Shown: in pieces, positions 46,801 to 57,900 of the stretch
How the letters are laid out: each line of letters begins with the position of its first letter
How positions within the stretch are numbered: the stretch's first letter is position 1
Origin: Saturnia japonica
Lineage: Eukaryota; Arthropoda; Insecta; Lepidoptera; Saturniidae
DNA length: 64,000 nt
Assembly (NCBI GenBank): GCA_033032175.1
Contig: CM065307.1
Coordinates: 8,990,001-9,054,000 of the forward strand
Reading direction: 5' to 3'
Position numbers and translations under genes: made by a program
Notes under the pieces: generated by a model
What the model was told of the DNA's origin: nothing
Seen by the model: the letters and a program-made list of their open reading frames with translations, nothing else
Database searches by the model: none

Positions 46801-49800
46801 ATAACAAATTATAATGTAAATTCATTTTACTGATTATTTTTCTGTAAAATAATTTAACAGTGTATAACTAAACATTATTTAATACTAGTTGTGCCTGCGG
46901 TTTCGTTCGCGTGGATGATAGAGAACGCGTAATGATTACACAAATCGTAGTTTCTTAAAACTTTATAAACTTTTTATTGAATGGAAATTGTGATTTTTTT
47001 TTTGGATAAGGATCAAATATCTAAGGAGTAAAACCAAAAAGTTCAAAATCTATATAGTAATTGTTGCGCGATGCGCGTACAACGGCAAACCGCAATAATT
47101 TTATTTATGAAGATGTCAATAATTTTTTTTACTGACTTCAAAAAAGGGAGGAGGTTCTCAATTCCAATGTTTTCTTTTAATGGATGTTCTGCCATAATTT
47201 ATTTTTTTATAAACTGATTTAGATGATTATTTTTATGTTCTAAAGGGGATATAAGGGTGGTCCCATTTTAACTTCATTAGTATTGGACCTTCAACTTCGA
47301 GGATACACCAGGAAACTAAGAAAAATAATTGATGTTGGTTTTATTTTTTGTTAAAAATTCAAATAGGGTAAGGGGTAAGATGATGATGATGTCTTGATAG
47401 TTCATTATTGTGTAAATAATAATTTAACTTCGTATAAATAATTATTATTTAATTTAATCATTAACATTTTAGGGTTATTTTTGTTTTGTTACGCCAAAGA
47501 AGTATACTTCCTACAAGCCTACATAAATACACTCATTTTTTTTAATCCACTTACATCTCCATTTCTTCCTGCAGGATTTAGCATCAGCATTACCGGGCAT
47601 TCATTTATATCACATATCTGCCTGTGGACTGCAATATCTCGCTCTGTAGGTGTGTCACCAGTTGTGTACCAGCCCAGGAAGTCCATATTAGAAAATACTT
47701 GTTTAACTGAAATATACTTATATTACTTTAATTAAATATATTTTGAAGTATAAATCACTAATTTGTACTCATCTCAAACTTTTTATTATAAGTACAGTGG
47801 GATAACTATTTGGGAATAAATATTGATGTATCAACTATGTGTAGCAAAATAATAATGTGCCCCTTATGCCGCCGTCAGTAGGAGCTAACAAAAAGGTAAA
47901 CAAGAATCCTTGTTACAATCTCCTTCATGACATTGGCAGAATTAAGTATTCACACATGTTGCCATTTTATATGAAGAGGGTAAACAAACCCGAAATAATA
48001 AGTTCCTCTAATATTATGCACTAATTGAATCATAAAAAAAATCCACATTCCACATATTTATTATTGTGAGGTTTATATTATATTTTTACCATCTATGTGG
48101 TTTCAGAACACTGTTTTCTATTTGTTATATATAGTACAAAATAAGTGCCGAAGGCTGTAAGATATGACCTATAAATAAATAGCTAATAATTAAAATATTT
48201 ATTTCCTTTTAACAAATAACACCTGGGCGACAAAGCTACCAGAGCGTCTTGCAAACAAAAAAAGAAAACGATTTCATCCAAATCATTAGAACTGTTTACA
48301 AGAAACCAATTTAACTAGCGATCAGCTCCCGCTTCGCACGGGCGCTATTTACTACGGTGGCGGCAGCGGCGCGGTGTGGCGCGAATTTAAGGACAACAGT
48401 TCCTCTGCAAGTAATTTTTTGGTTGCACGTAATTTTGAATCTGTTATATCTTCCATATTCATTTAAATTATATTATGTAACTAACATATTTATGTGGATA
48501 AGGATTTTAAAAAATCATCAATATTTTGAAAATGTAAACAGTGACTGAGTCAACCTTAGGAGATGAGATAATGACATATGCCATTGTGAGTTTTATTTCT
48601 AGGCTTTTTGAAAAAGTACAACTGTTTAGTATATTATTTTGATATACATATCTAATAATAATAAGGTTTGGCCAGCTTAAGCCATGTTTGATTTTTTTCA
48701 TGACTTGATTACAAAACATTAAATTTGCTCTACTATACAAAAACCTAATAAAAATGTATTGTATTCTATAAAAAATTCCCTAAATGACAGTGAAAACCGC
48801 ATAAAATCCATTACATGGTTTGGAAGTACACAGACAGAAGTGGATAGTGACTTTGATCTAATTAGATATAGACATCACAAATAATATTTTTGTATACTAT
48901 ACATTAGGGTGGCCCATAGTAAAGCATCTTTTTACGTCTGACATGAATATATGTCAATTTAACCTGTTTTAAGAATTGTTACAAAATTTTAAATTGATAA
49001 AAAAAATGTCACTCATGATTTTTTTGGACCATCCTATCCTACTATACATAGACAAGGAATTTGACTATACATATTTGCAAACAATAACTTACACTGTTCT
49101 TCCTTCATGTTGTAATAATCTCTATCAATGATAATGTCTCCATCAATAACACTAAAAACCAACTCGAAGGAGTTCATCACTTCTATGTTTCTATCTTTTT
49201 GCTTCCCAATCAATGCTCCAATGACTAAAACATTGAATTATATAAATTATTTTATAGAAATTACAATGTATTAAGACAAGGCTGGCCAATTCATTTTGGA
49301 GATGGGCTATAATTTTATTTCCAAGTCAGACGGTGTGGTACCTAGTGCTTATTTCAATAATAATGAAAAAAAGGAAAAAGTAGGACACCAACGAATGGCG
49401 GCAGCTGACCGCTGGTTCTATAGTAGGGCCAATTTAATAGATGACATTTGACACTTAGTCAAAATTCAACAACGTAAATGGAAACTAGAGGTCAACATCA
49501 GGTTGAAATTTGACCAAAATTAATTTAAAATTTAAATGTAACACAAGTCAAATGTGATCTATTAAATTGACCCTACTATAGCGGGCAAGTGCGGCAAGAG
49601 TGTGCAGTTGGATGGCCGCATATCGGCCCACCCTCAGAGAGGGTTTGTGCACCCTTGTATTAAGATCACATAAAATATGACTAATGAAACTCAATACCAG
49701 CGTTAAATTGGTTGCTTTAGTAAATCATAGACAAAATGATGTCCTTGCAATGAAATAAAATGACATTACCCACCAACAGGACAACAGTTTATCCAAGACT

Positions 49801-51485
49801 AGCTGACCCAAGCAACTTCATCTGCATTGCATAATGTAATTATAGGGTGCCACCCACCTCCCAAATCATTCAGAATAATAAAAATGCATGCATGGTATTT
49901 GATCATAATTTTGCTGCTGAGTTATTTTAAAACTGTGATATCTTTAAGATATTCATTGAAAATAATTAATGTCAAATGCAATTTTATTCAATATTAAATA
50001 CTTGTGATGAATAACCTATTTATTTCAACAAGGATTAATACCATGTTTATAAAAAAATACTCCACAAATAATGCATTACCATGTTTATAAAAAAACACTC
50101 CACAAATAAAGCATTATTTTAGAACAAATTTTATTACCATAAAAAAGGTTAGATTAAGGCTGAAATCTATAGTGTACTCAGCCTTAGCTTAGCTCAAATT
50201 TGCTCAGCGCAATCATAGGTTTCGAATTTATAGTCGACTTACGCTAAGCGTAAGCTAGCTTTAACGGAGGAAATGTCTGGTAACTGTCAATTAAAGTTTT
50301 AATACCACATCGGAACTGTTAAATTTCTTACACTCAAACAAATCAATTAATCATGAATTATGTATAGAAAATCAAAAAGCTAATTAAAATAGAATTTAAA
50401 CTGTGTAACTGTATAATATTCGACTTGCTTTAAAGTAAAAATAACAGATTATTTATCCATATTATAATAAAAAGATTAAATTTTCAAACCACTAAAGAGA
50501 AACAACAAGAATAACAAAATGTGTATGTACGTACATGTACGTATTAAAAACTGTAATTTCTATGTAGTTTATGCCAATGCGAATTAAGCAATACAGATAA
50601 TTTAAAAAGTATATAAAATGACTGTTGTGTCACTTTTATGCCATACAATTTTTTTATTCATGTAATACGCAAGTTTTTCCGTAGGTCATCAAATTCAATG
50701 ACTTGATCTTTACTCAGGTAAAGCTGAACAAATGCTAAGCATGCAACTATAAATTTCAATATTGGAACTTAACACTGAGATAAGTCTGAGCATAGCCTGA
50801 GTACTCTCTATAGATTTCAGCCTGAGTCAAGCTTTTAAGATAGACATGCAACTTTTTAAGAGAAACAATTCAATCAGACATGAATTTTGCATAACTTTAA
50901 CCATTTACACAGCGCACGCAATAGCTCTCAAAGACAATAAATTTTCCCAGTTTTTGCAACATTTTCATTGATGCTCCTCTCCTATTGATTGTTGCTTGAT
51001 GTTATATAGCCTAAAGCCTTCCTAGATAAAAGGGCTACCCTACACAAAAATAATTTTTCCATTCGAACCAGTATTTCCTGAGATTAGTGTGTTCAACCAA
51101 ACAAACTTTTTAGCTTTACAATACTAAGTATAGATTGGGTTAATTTTATGTACCTATATGAAATATAAACAATCCATTAACTAATATGTTGAGTTTTTCT
51201 ATAGCAGTTCTCAATTTTGATATCATTTAAAAAGTACCTACCAGTTTGTGGAGAACCTTCCTGTGCTCGTAAACGAGTCCAATGTTCGGATACATTCATT
51301 ATGACTAATGGATGCAGAGATACAGTCACTGATCCAGCTGTGGCGGTGGTAACCACTACGCTCTTAGTTGTACCGGTTGTCAAAGGCGCTGGTGATGTCG
51401 GATTTGGAGGATCTGCTGGAGGACCTGATGAAGCGCTCTCCACTTCAACCTCCATTTCAAAATCAATCCTATCTGCATTCGACAT
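43873..51485 (-). CDS. CSN6: COP9 signalosome complex subunit 6 (6 exons, 342 aa)
   Basis: Exons on the minus strand: 51485-51242, 49224-49093, 47706-47555, 46333-46168, 45728-45535 and 44013-43873. All junctions are GT-AG and in phase. The acidic, Pro/Thr-rich N terminus (about 45 residues) leads into the MPN domain: [58 protein letters not shown]. It continues with [30 protein letters not shown], a helical C-terminal half ([13 protein letters not shown]) and the conserved end [17 protein letters not shown]6 pairs with CSN5 in the COP9 signalosome, which removes NEDD8 from cullins. CSN6 itself lacks the JAMM metal ligands, and none are visible here. The length is close to the human protein (327 residues). 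The last exon is easily missed because it codes for only 46 residues. Confidence 0.95.
45270..45455 (+). mobile_element. Helitron-like 3' end, intron 5 of CSN6
   Basis: CCAGCGAGAGCATATATCTA, TTTTCTAAGGATCACACACA and the terminal hairpin GTCCACGCGAGCGGAACCGC, then GGGAATAGCTAGAT. The same order occurs at 56890-57066. The CTAG terminus after a short GC hairpin is the standard Helitron 3' mark. Confidence 0.65.
46885..47095 (-). mobile_element. Helitron-like element, inverted, intron 3 of CSN6
   Basis: Begins on the plus strand with CTAGTTGTGCCTGCGGTTTC, the inverse of a Helitron 3' end, and runs to AATCTATATAGTAATTGTTGC and GATGCGCGTACAACGGC, matching the element at 43326-43517 read backwards. 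A second inverted end (CTAGCCGTGCTCCACGGTTT) lies at about 46463-46482. Confidence 0.6.
47128..47345. repeat. interspersed repeat family E, inverted
   Basis: ACTGACTTCAAAAAAGGGAG, GTTCTAAAGGGGATATAAGG and CGAGGATACACCAGGAAACT. It is the inverse of the blocks at 14865-15005 and 36045-36215. Intron 3 of CSN6. Confidence 0.55.
50040..50117. repeat. two-copy direct repeat, about 46-bp unit
   Basis: ACCATGTTTATAAAAAAATA, CTCCACAAATAATGCATT is followed at once by ACCATGTTTATAAAAAAACA, CTCCACAAATAAAGCATT. A local duplication in intron 1 of CSN6. Confidence 0.75.
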
Positions 51486-51647
51486 GTTTCTTTTTTATTT
51501 GTTATTCTAATTTATTTGTTCACTACTTAAATATTTTGTGTGCGAGTTACTAAAACTTATGTATACAAAGTAGTACTTTATATTTTATAATTTGTAACCA
51601 TATTTGTAACTATAACGTTAATGTCATAGCCGTCATAGTAGGAATTA

Positions 51648-52954
51648 GCCATGGGTAACACTGCGCTGCGCCGCGCAATTGCGCCAGCTCAGTTAACTGC
51701 GCCGGGTGTGTTAACACACTTATTTATTCCAAATATGTTGGCGCACAGCACACTTCAGTGCAGCGAGCCGGCTAATGGACAGCGTCGTAGAGTTGTGTCA
51801 CTCGCGAGCGAAAGATTAGAAGATATATAATCCCGACAAAAGAGTGAGTATATTAGTAGCTCACCTGTTTGTAAAGTATATCTTTAGCTCTTTAGCTCTC
51901 AGTAATAATGTTCACTCGGATATAATCAGAGTGATTCAGAAAAGTATAATAAAAAATACACACCATTCTTACTTAAGAAAGAGATAGGTAGCTAATTCGA
52001 TCCAACAAGCCGAGAGCGGAAAGGCGATCGGGTACGAATGATTATAAGAAAACTTATGTTACACCTTGATAATAAAGCACAATATTGGTTACGTAATTAC
52101 CGTGTCAAGTATTTATGTAGTTTGAAGTGTTTTTATTTTTGGGTTTTTGTTTCAGTATTTCTAATTTTGAATTTAGTTTAATTTCACGCGTGATTTGACC
52201 CATGCACTTTGAACTTCTTATCGCTAAAATAATTATCGTTACCTACGTATTTCGGATTGTGTTCATTATTAGGTACCTATAGATAAAAAACTTTCTGAAG
52301 TGACTAGCAAATTTGTAAAAAAATATTGACTTAATACATGTTTTTATTTTAAGGTAGTTAATGTACATATACATTATTTCAATATAAATGTAGCCATGGC
52401 CACTGATTATAAAATGCGCTAACATATTTTGTTTACTCACACGATTTTCTTCAGTTTTATTGTTGTTATTACAGGTTTTAAAATAATAATTTGAAATTTG
52501 AAAATACATACTTTTGCATTTCTAGATTGACATACTTTAGCATGCTAATTGTTAAGAATGAAGGAAATCAAAGGAAATCAAATCAAAATAGTTGGCAATA
52601 ATTTTATACGTTTTTGTAAATCGTAAGATTTGTTTTTGTAAGATATATCTCGCTCTTTATCAACCAAACAGCTCTGTAGATCATTACATCAATGAGTCCG
52701 ATATAAATATATATATATATATATAAAGATATATATAACTCTTTTCTTTTCAGTGATATACTTTGCGCAAGACTAAGTGTCGTACCCCACCGCTCGCGTC
52801 GGTTAGCTGACTCATTCATTTCTCTAACTCTTTTGCCTCGCGTACTATTTATCTGCACCATGGTGCAAATTTGAGTTAACTCAATGCGCCGACGCAGTAA
52901 GCTATGCTTGAATTATTGAGTCGGCGCAAGGAATTATGCTGAGTTACCCATGGC
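51648..52954. mobile_element. 1.3-kb candidate DNA transposon upstream of CSN6
   Basis: The left terminus GCCATGGGTAACAC is mirrored by GAGTTACCCATGGC at the right. Just outside lie near-identical direct repeats, TAGTAGGAATTA (51636-51647) and TAGTAGGAAATTA (52955-52967), as expected of a target duplication. The ends are GC-rich (CTGCGCTGCGCCGCGC; TGCGCCGACGCAG; GAGTCGGCGCAAGG) and carry small palindromes (TGAGTTAACTCA, GCACCATGGTGC). A (TA)n tract lies at about 52703-52738. I found no transposase, so it is non-autonomous. It begins 163 bp upstream of the CSN6 start codon. Confidence 0.7.
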
Positions 52955-52969
52955 TAGTAGGAAATTAGG

Positions 52970-53836
52970 AATGAAAAATGAAGCGTATTTATCGGAAAAG
53001 ATAATAAAAATAATAGGTATTTACCAGTAACAGTTTGGAACTGTTATTTAATATCGGAACAAGCTGTTACTAAATACTAGGCTATTCCACATACCAGTGA
53101 GGCGTATTTATCGGAACAGACACAAAAAAAAAACAGGTGTTTCTGAGTAACAACTCGTAACTGTTACCTCCAAAACGAACAAGATGTTCTTACGTACCTG
53201 TTCCTGGTACTGGCCTGGCCTGGTTATTGTGCATTTAAAGTGAAGTGGATTATAAATAAACAGAAAGCATAAATTTTGAGGTGCCAAAAAACTTACTAGA
53301 AAGTTCTAACTATGGAGTCACCATCTTGTTGGGATACTGAATTTATTCTAAGACAGCACACTCTATATTCACTTGATAATGGCAGTAATGGTTTTCAATA
53401 AAGAGGACTAGTTGTCAAGTTAGGAAGAATGGTGATTGAATACCTACTTTAAAAAAAATGACGTTAGAGCTATAAAAAATTGGTTTTTCAATCATTGATT
53501 TCATTCAATAGAAATATTCATTTAAATTATAGTAGTTTTTTTTAAATTATCGATTATTAATAAAAAAAAAATCGTATCCCTATCACTAATCACTTCACAT
53601 TCACATCACATTTTGCTCGTATCTCGTATTGTAGTTTCGGTACATTTTTATTTTCAAAAAAGTGTTTGACAATCAGGCGGACCACAATATAATCGAAAAA
53701 TAAATTTTGTTGTGGTCATTGCCGCTGTTGATTACAAACGAAGAAAGTTACAAGTTATTTCACTATTCATCTCAACTACGTCGACTTCAGCAAGTGTCCT
53801 CAGGTCAGCAGATAAGCTTCTTTTAATCTTCGTAGT
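52970..53836. other. spacer before TAMM41, no gene seen
   Basis: Two similar segments, GAAGCGTATTTATCGGAAAA (about 52980) and GAGGCGTATTTATCGGAACA (about 53098), each followed by an ACAGGT/TAGGTATTT word and AACTGTTA, form a diverged direct repeat. The TAMM41 promoter should lie in the last few hundred bases. I see no clear TATA box. Confidence 0.45.
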
Positions 53837-54850
53837 ATGACATCAACAACAGTCAAAGTGTTGGGTGGAGTAGTCAAAGACATCTCTCCCGTTTATTATA
53901 GGATCCTATCAAAATTTCCTCAAAATTTTACATTTTGCTTCGCGTACGGATCCGCTGTTAAACCTCAAATAGGAAACCAAAAAAAACATAATATGGTTGA
54001 CCTAATATACTGTGTGGACAATTCATACAGATGGCACGGCGCAAACATAGAAAAAAATCCATCACATTATTCAGCACTCAAATATATGGGCAAAGGATTT
54101 GTTGCAAGATTTCAGGAAAACTGGGGTGCTAAAGTATACTTTAATACGCTTGTCGAAATTAAAGAGGAAAATGTAACAATCAAGTATGGTGTTGTGTCAC
54201 AGAAAGACTTGATTGCTGACCTTCTTGATTGGAATGACCTTTATCTTGCTGGTCGACTGCACAAGCCTGTTGAAATTATTAAACAAACAAACAATTCTCA
54301 ATTACAAAGTGCTCTTCTCTCCAACCTACGTTCTGCAGTCCATACAGCCCTCCTCATTCTGCCTGAAACATTTACAGAATATGATTTCTACTTTGCTATA
54401 TCAAACCTTAGTTATGCTGGTGACTTCAGGATGACATTTGGAGAAAATAAAAATAAAGTGCGGAACATAGTACAGCCTCAGTTAACAAGTTTCCGAGATT
54501 TGTACAAGCCAATCTTGCAACAATTTCATGCCTATGTTGACTTTCCATCTGGAGACTCACAATGTCATCAAGATTTACACCCTGAAACGAAATTGCACCA
54601 CTTGATGCAGTTACCTATGGTACCACAGCAAAGAATTGTCAAATTCTGGAATCATGGTGGACCACAACAAGATATGGAAGAGGTGCTGAGAGCTTTAGCT
54701 TATGATATAGATTGTGCAGTTATTTTACGACAAATACTAAAAGATTTAGTATGGCAGTCTAGTGTGAGACAATCTTTAAAAGGAATTTTGACAGCTGGAT
54801 TTTTAAAATCCATTAGGTATAGTGCAAAGAAAATTGCAAAAATGTTTTAG
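53837..54850 (+). CDS. Tamm41: mitochondrial phosphatidate cytidylyltransferase TAMM41 (337 aa, intronless)
   Basis: A single open frame with a good family match from end to end. The nucleotidyltransferase core has FAYGSAVKPQ (35-44, with the GS that binds the triphosphate) and NMVDLIYCVD (52-61, with the metal-binding acidic residues). Then come SHYSALKYMG, YGVVSQKDLIADLLDWNDLY, LAGRLHKPV, SNLSYAGDFRMTFGE and the C-terminal SSVRQSLKGILTAG with a basic amphipathic tail. TAMM41 makes CDP-diacylglycerol from phosphatidic acid and CTP on the matrix side of the inner mitochondrial membrane, the first step towards cardiolipin. The length equals typical animal orthologues (about 320-340 residues). 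The first ATG is used. A poly(A) signal follows at 54884-54889, and the GPALPP1 frame begins only 113 bases downstream on the same strand. Confidence 0.95.
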   Translation: MTSTTVKVLGGVVKDISPVYYRILSKFPQNFTFCFAYGSAVKPQIGNQKKHNMVDLIYCVDNSYRWHGANIEKNPSHYSALKYMGKGFVARFQENWGAKVYFNTLVEIKEENVTIKYGVVSQKDLIADLLDWNDLYLAGRLHKPVEIIKQTNNSQLQSALLSNLRSAVHTALLILPETFTEYDFYFAISNLSYAGDFRMTFGENKNKVRNIVQPQLTSFRDLYKPILQQFHAYVDFPSGDSQCHQDLHPETKLHHLMQLPMVPQQRIVKFWNHGGPQQDMEEVLRALAYDIDCAVILRQILKDLVWQSSVRQSLKGILTAGFLKSIRYSAKKIAKMF

Positions 54851-54883
54851 TGATTTTAATTACTGTAGAAAATGAGTGTATAG

Positions 54884-54889
54884 AATAAA
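54884..54889 (+). terminator. poly(A) signal of TAMM41
   Basis: AATAAA 34 bases after the TAMM41 stop codon, in the short gap before the next gene. Confidence 0.6.
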
Positions 54890-54963
54890 CTTAGAATAAC
54901 CAAGAAATCTTTTTTTATTCTGATGTTTCTCATTTAATTCCTTTTTTCTTTTTAGGCCCCAAC

Positions 54964-57900
54964 ATGCTTTCTGATGACTCAAGCAGTAACTCAGAAACAG
55001 GTAGATTCAAATGTCGATCAAAGCCTGAAAATGAACAAGGATCAAAATACAAAGGTGATAATATAAGATCATCTGGTAGAGATAGAAATACTGAAAGTAG
55101 TAGATTTCGCAGGGCATTTGATAGAGGGAGAGATGAACGAAGTAATATTGGTAAGGATTCCTATGATAGGGGTAGGTACAGACATACTAAACGTTCTCCA
55201 TTACCTAGAAGAAGATATTCAAGAGATAGGAGCCCTGTTAGAAAGAATACACATGAAAGAAGTCTAAACAGAAGATCTCAAGATGAATATAAGCATAGAA
55301 AAGAATACAGAACCAATACTAAATTAATGGATCATAGAAGTAGCAGTAAAGAAAGACATAGGCATTCTCGTTCAAGATCAAAAAGAAAGGATTTAGTGGA
55401 TGACAAAAGAAATTCTGAAAAAAATACGAGATATGAAAGAGATAGTATTTCCCTTTCTCCAAATCATAGAGAGAAGAAATCAGAAGTTTTTAAAGCACCT
55501 CCATCAACGTCTATAAAGAGAAAGAGCGAAAGTCCAATAATTCTTGAAGAACACAGTGACAGTGATGATATAGATAAAGTAAAACCTGGTTCATATTACA
55601 ACATGATTCCTACTGTTGTAAAAGATAAATCTGAAGAATCTAGTGAAATAGATTCATCAGATGATGAGAAACTAAGAGCCAAGCTTTTAAACTTGGAGAA
55701 AAAACTACATAAATCTAAGAAAAAGAAGCATAGGAAGAAACACAAAAGAAAAAGTTCTAAATCCAAAGAAAGAGAAACAGATCCTCCTTCTGTCGAAGTA
55801 ACTAGCACAACTGATATTGAAGATAAATCTAAAATTGATCCCAGTATCCAAACAGAATCAACAGCAGAAGTGACTTCAACACAGAAAATTATACAGAAAG
55901 AAAGTAGTGAAGAGGGTGAGATATCAAGTGATGATGATTCTCATAAAGAAATTGATATAGATCCAAATGATTTGAGACATAAGTTAAAACGAGGCAAACA
56001 AGGAAGTTCCAGTCAAGAAAAAGATGTTTGTGGACCTGCACTACCTCCACATCTGAATGTACAATTTGGGCGAAGAGTTTCACCGAGTGTTGAAGGACCA
56101 GCTCTCCCGCCTCATCTTAAAAGGAGGTCAGGAAACATAGGTAATTTTTAGGCTTTATACTAAACCCGTATTTTTATTGAATATGTTATTACTATAAATT
56201 TCATTTTCAACAGGACCAACGATTCCTGATGATATGCGAAAAGTACTTGCAGAAAATGACAGGGAAATAGTCAAAAATGAATTATCTGATGAAGAAGATA
56301 TTGGACCATTACCAGCAGGATCTGAAGATAAATGGTCTGATGCTCATAAACGGCTTGAAGTAAGAGCATTAAATATGAAAATAAGACAGCTTGATGGGCA
56401 CTCTTTAAAAAGCCATCAAGTAAAATCACGAGAACAATGGATGTTAGAGCTACCTGAGGGTAAAGCTAAATATATTGGATTGGAAGCACGAAGTTTTAGG
56501 GCTAAAGAAGGTCCTGACATGTCTGATAGGTGAGTTAAATATAACATGAACATTTTTATTACAATAAAACTCAATGTATACAAATAAATAAATTTGAAGT
56601 GTCTATTTGTAATGACAAAATTACACCTTTCTACTAAATGCATATGAAAGTCTATAGGGGACTTGAACAAAAAATTTTTTTTTCTAAGATTTGTCTGTTA
56701 GTTCATAGTAATCTCCAAAACGGTTGGACCCATTTTAAATACTAAGGACTTTGACTGGCAGATAGCTGATGTTATAAGGAGTAACAAAGGCTATATTTAT
56801 TTTAGAAAATGTATTAGTGAAAATAAAAATTCGGAAAAACGATTTATGGATGCTTAATGCAGCAACTTAATGCTGTTTCTAATTGTATATCTTTAAAAAA
56901 CCTACAAAAAAGTCAGCGAGAGCTTATGTCAATTTTCTAAGGATAACCAACAATAAGCATTTTTTATCTTTACAATAACAGGGAGCGAGGATAGCACTAT
57001 TAGCGGTGTCCTCGATCGATGATATTTTGTAGTCCCTGCGAGTGCACTGCGGGTACAGCTAGTATATAATAAGAACAACAATCAATAAATGAAATATAAA
57101 TAAACTTATGAATATTAGAATTTACGTGACAAAAGCAGGCGCGGGCGGAAACAATGAATAATTTAACTGAAATAGTTGGAATGATTTACAATCAAAATAT
57201 TTTGGAAGATGGTAGATAACTGATATTGATAGATATTGGTAAAATGGTAAAATCATTTTAGAAAACAGTTATTATAAATAATTATTCAGATATAGAAGTT
57301 TTTTACTTAAATATAAAAACATACTGACTCATTCCTGACATCAATGTGTAGTTTAACTTGAAGATATTTTGTTATTATCGGATGTAGTCCAAGAACTGAT
57401 AAAGTATTTCTGAGGTGGTGTTTGGAGCACTCTTAAATTTTGTGATATTTAAGTCTTTTAATCTAAATCTAAGAAATTCAAAATCTTAACTATTTTTATT
57501 TATGACTCTTTAATTAAAACAAATTATTTATAAATTACATGTTTTTGGAGAATCAATTTTTAAGATATTTAATCAAGAAGTAAGTGTTTCAGCTATCATG
57601 AGGGTAATAATTTTATTCAGATGCAAAGTATAAAGATAAGATAAAGATCAGATAAGTAAAGATGTAAATTGGTCTTTACTTAGGACACTTGCATTTGCAT
57701 AACATGAATGAAGTACTGACAACGCAACGGTTCAAGAGCAATATTACCTACCTAAATTTTTGCATTTTAAACTATTTAATGCAGTGAGATTATAAATCAA
57801 TTTTGCTTAACCTGCCATATACTTTGTATCAAAAGTCTCAAAAATACGAAATTTAATAATTATGGAAATACTAGCGCTCGTATATTTTTCTATAAATCTT

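Noticed and set aside
55596..56083. Minus-strand frames of 64-70 codons opposite GPALPP1 exon 1
   Set aside because: Leu/Phe/Ser-rich shadows of the Lys/Glu/Asp-rich coding strand.
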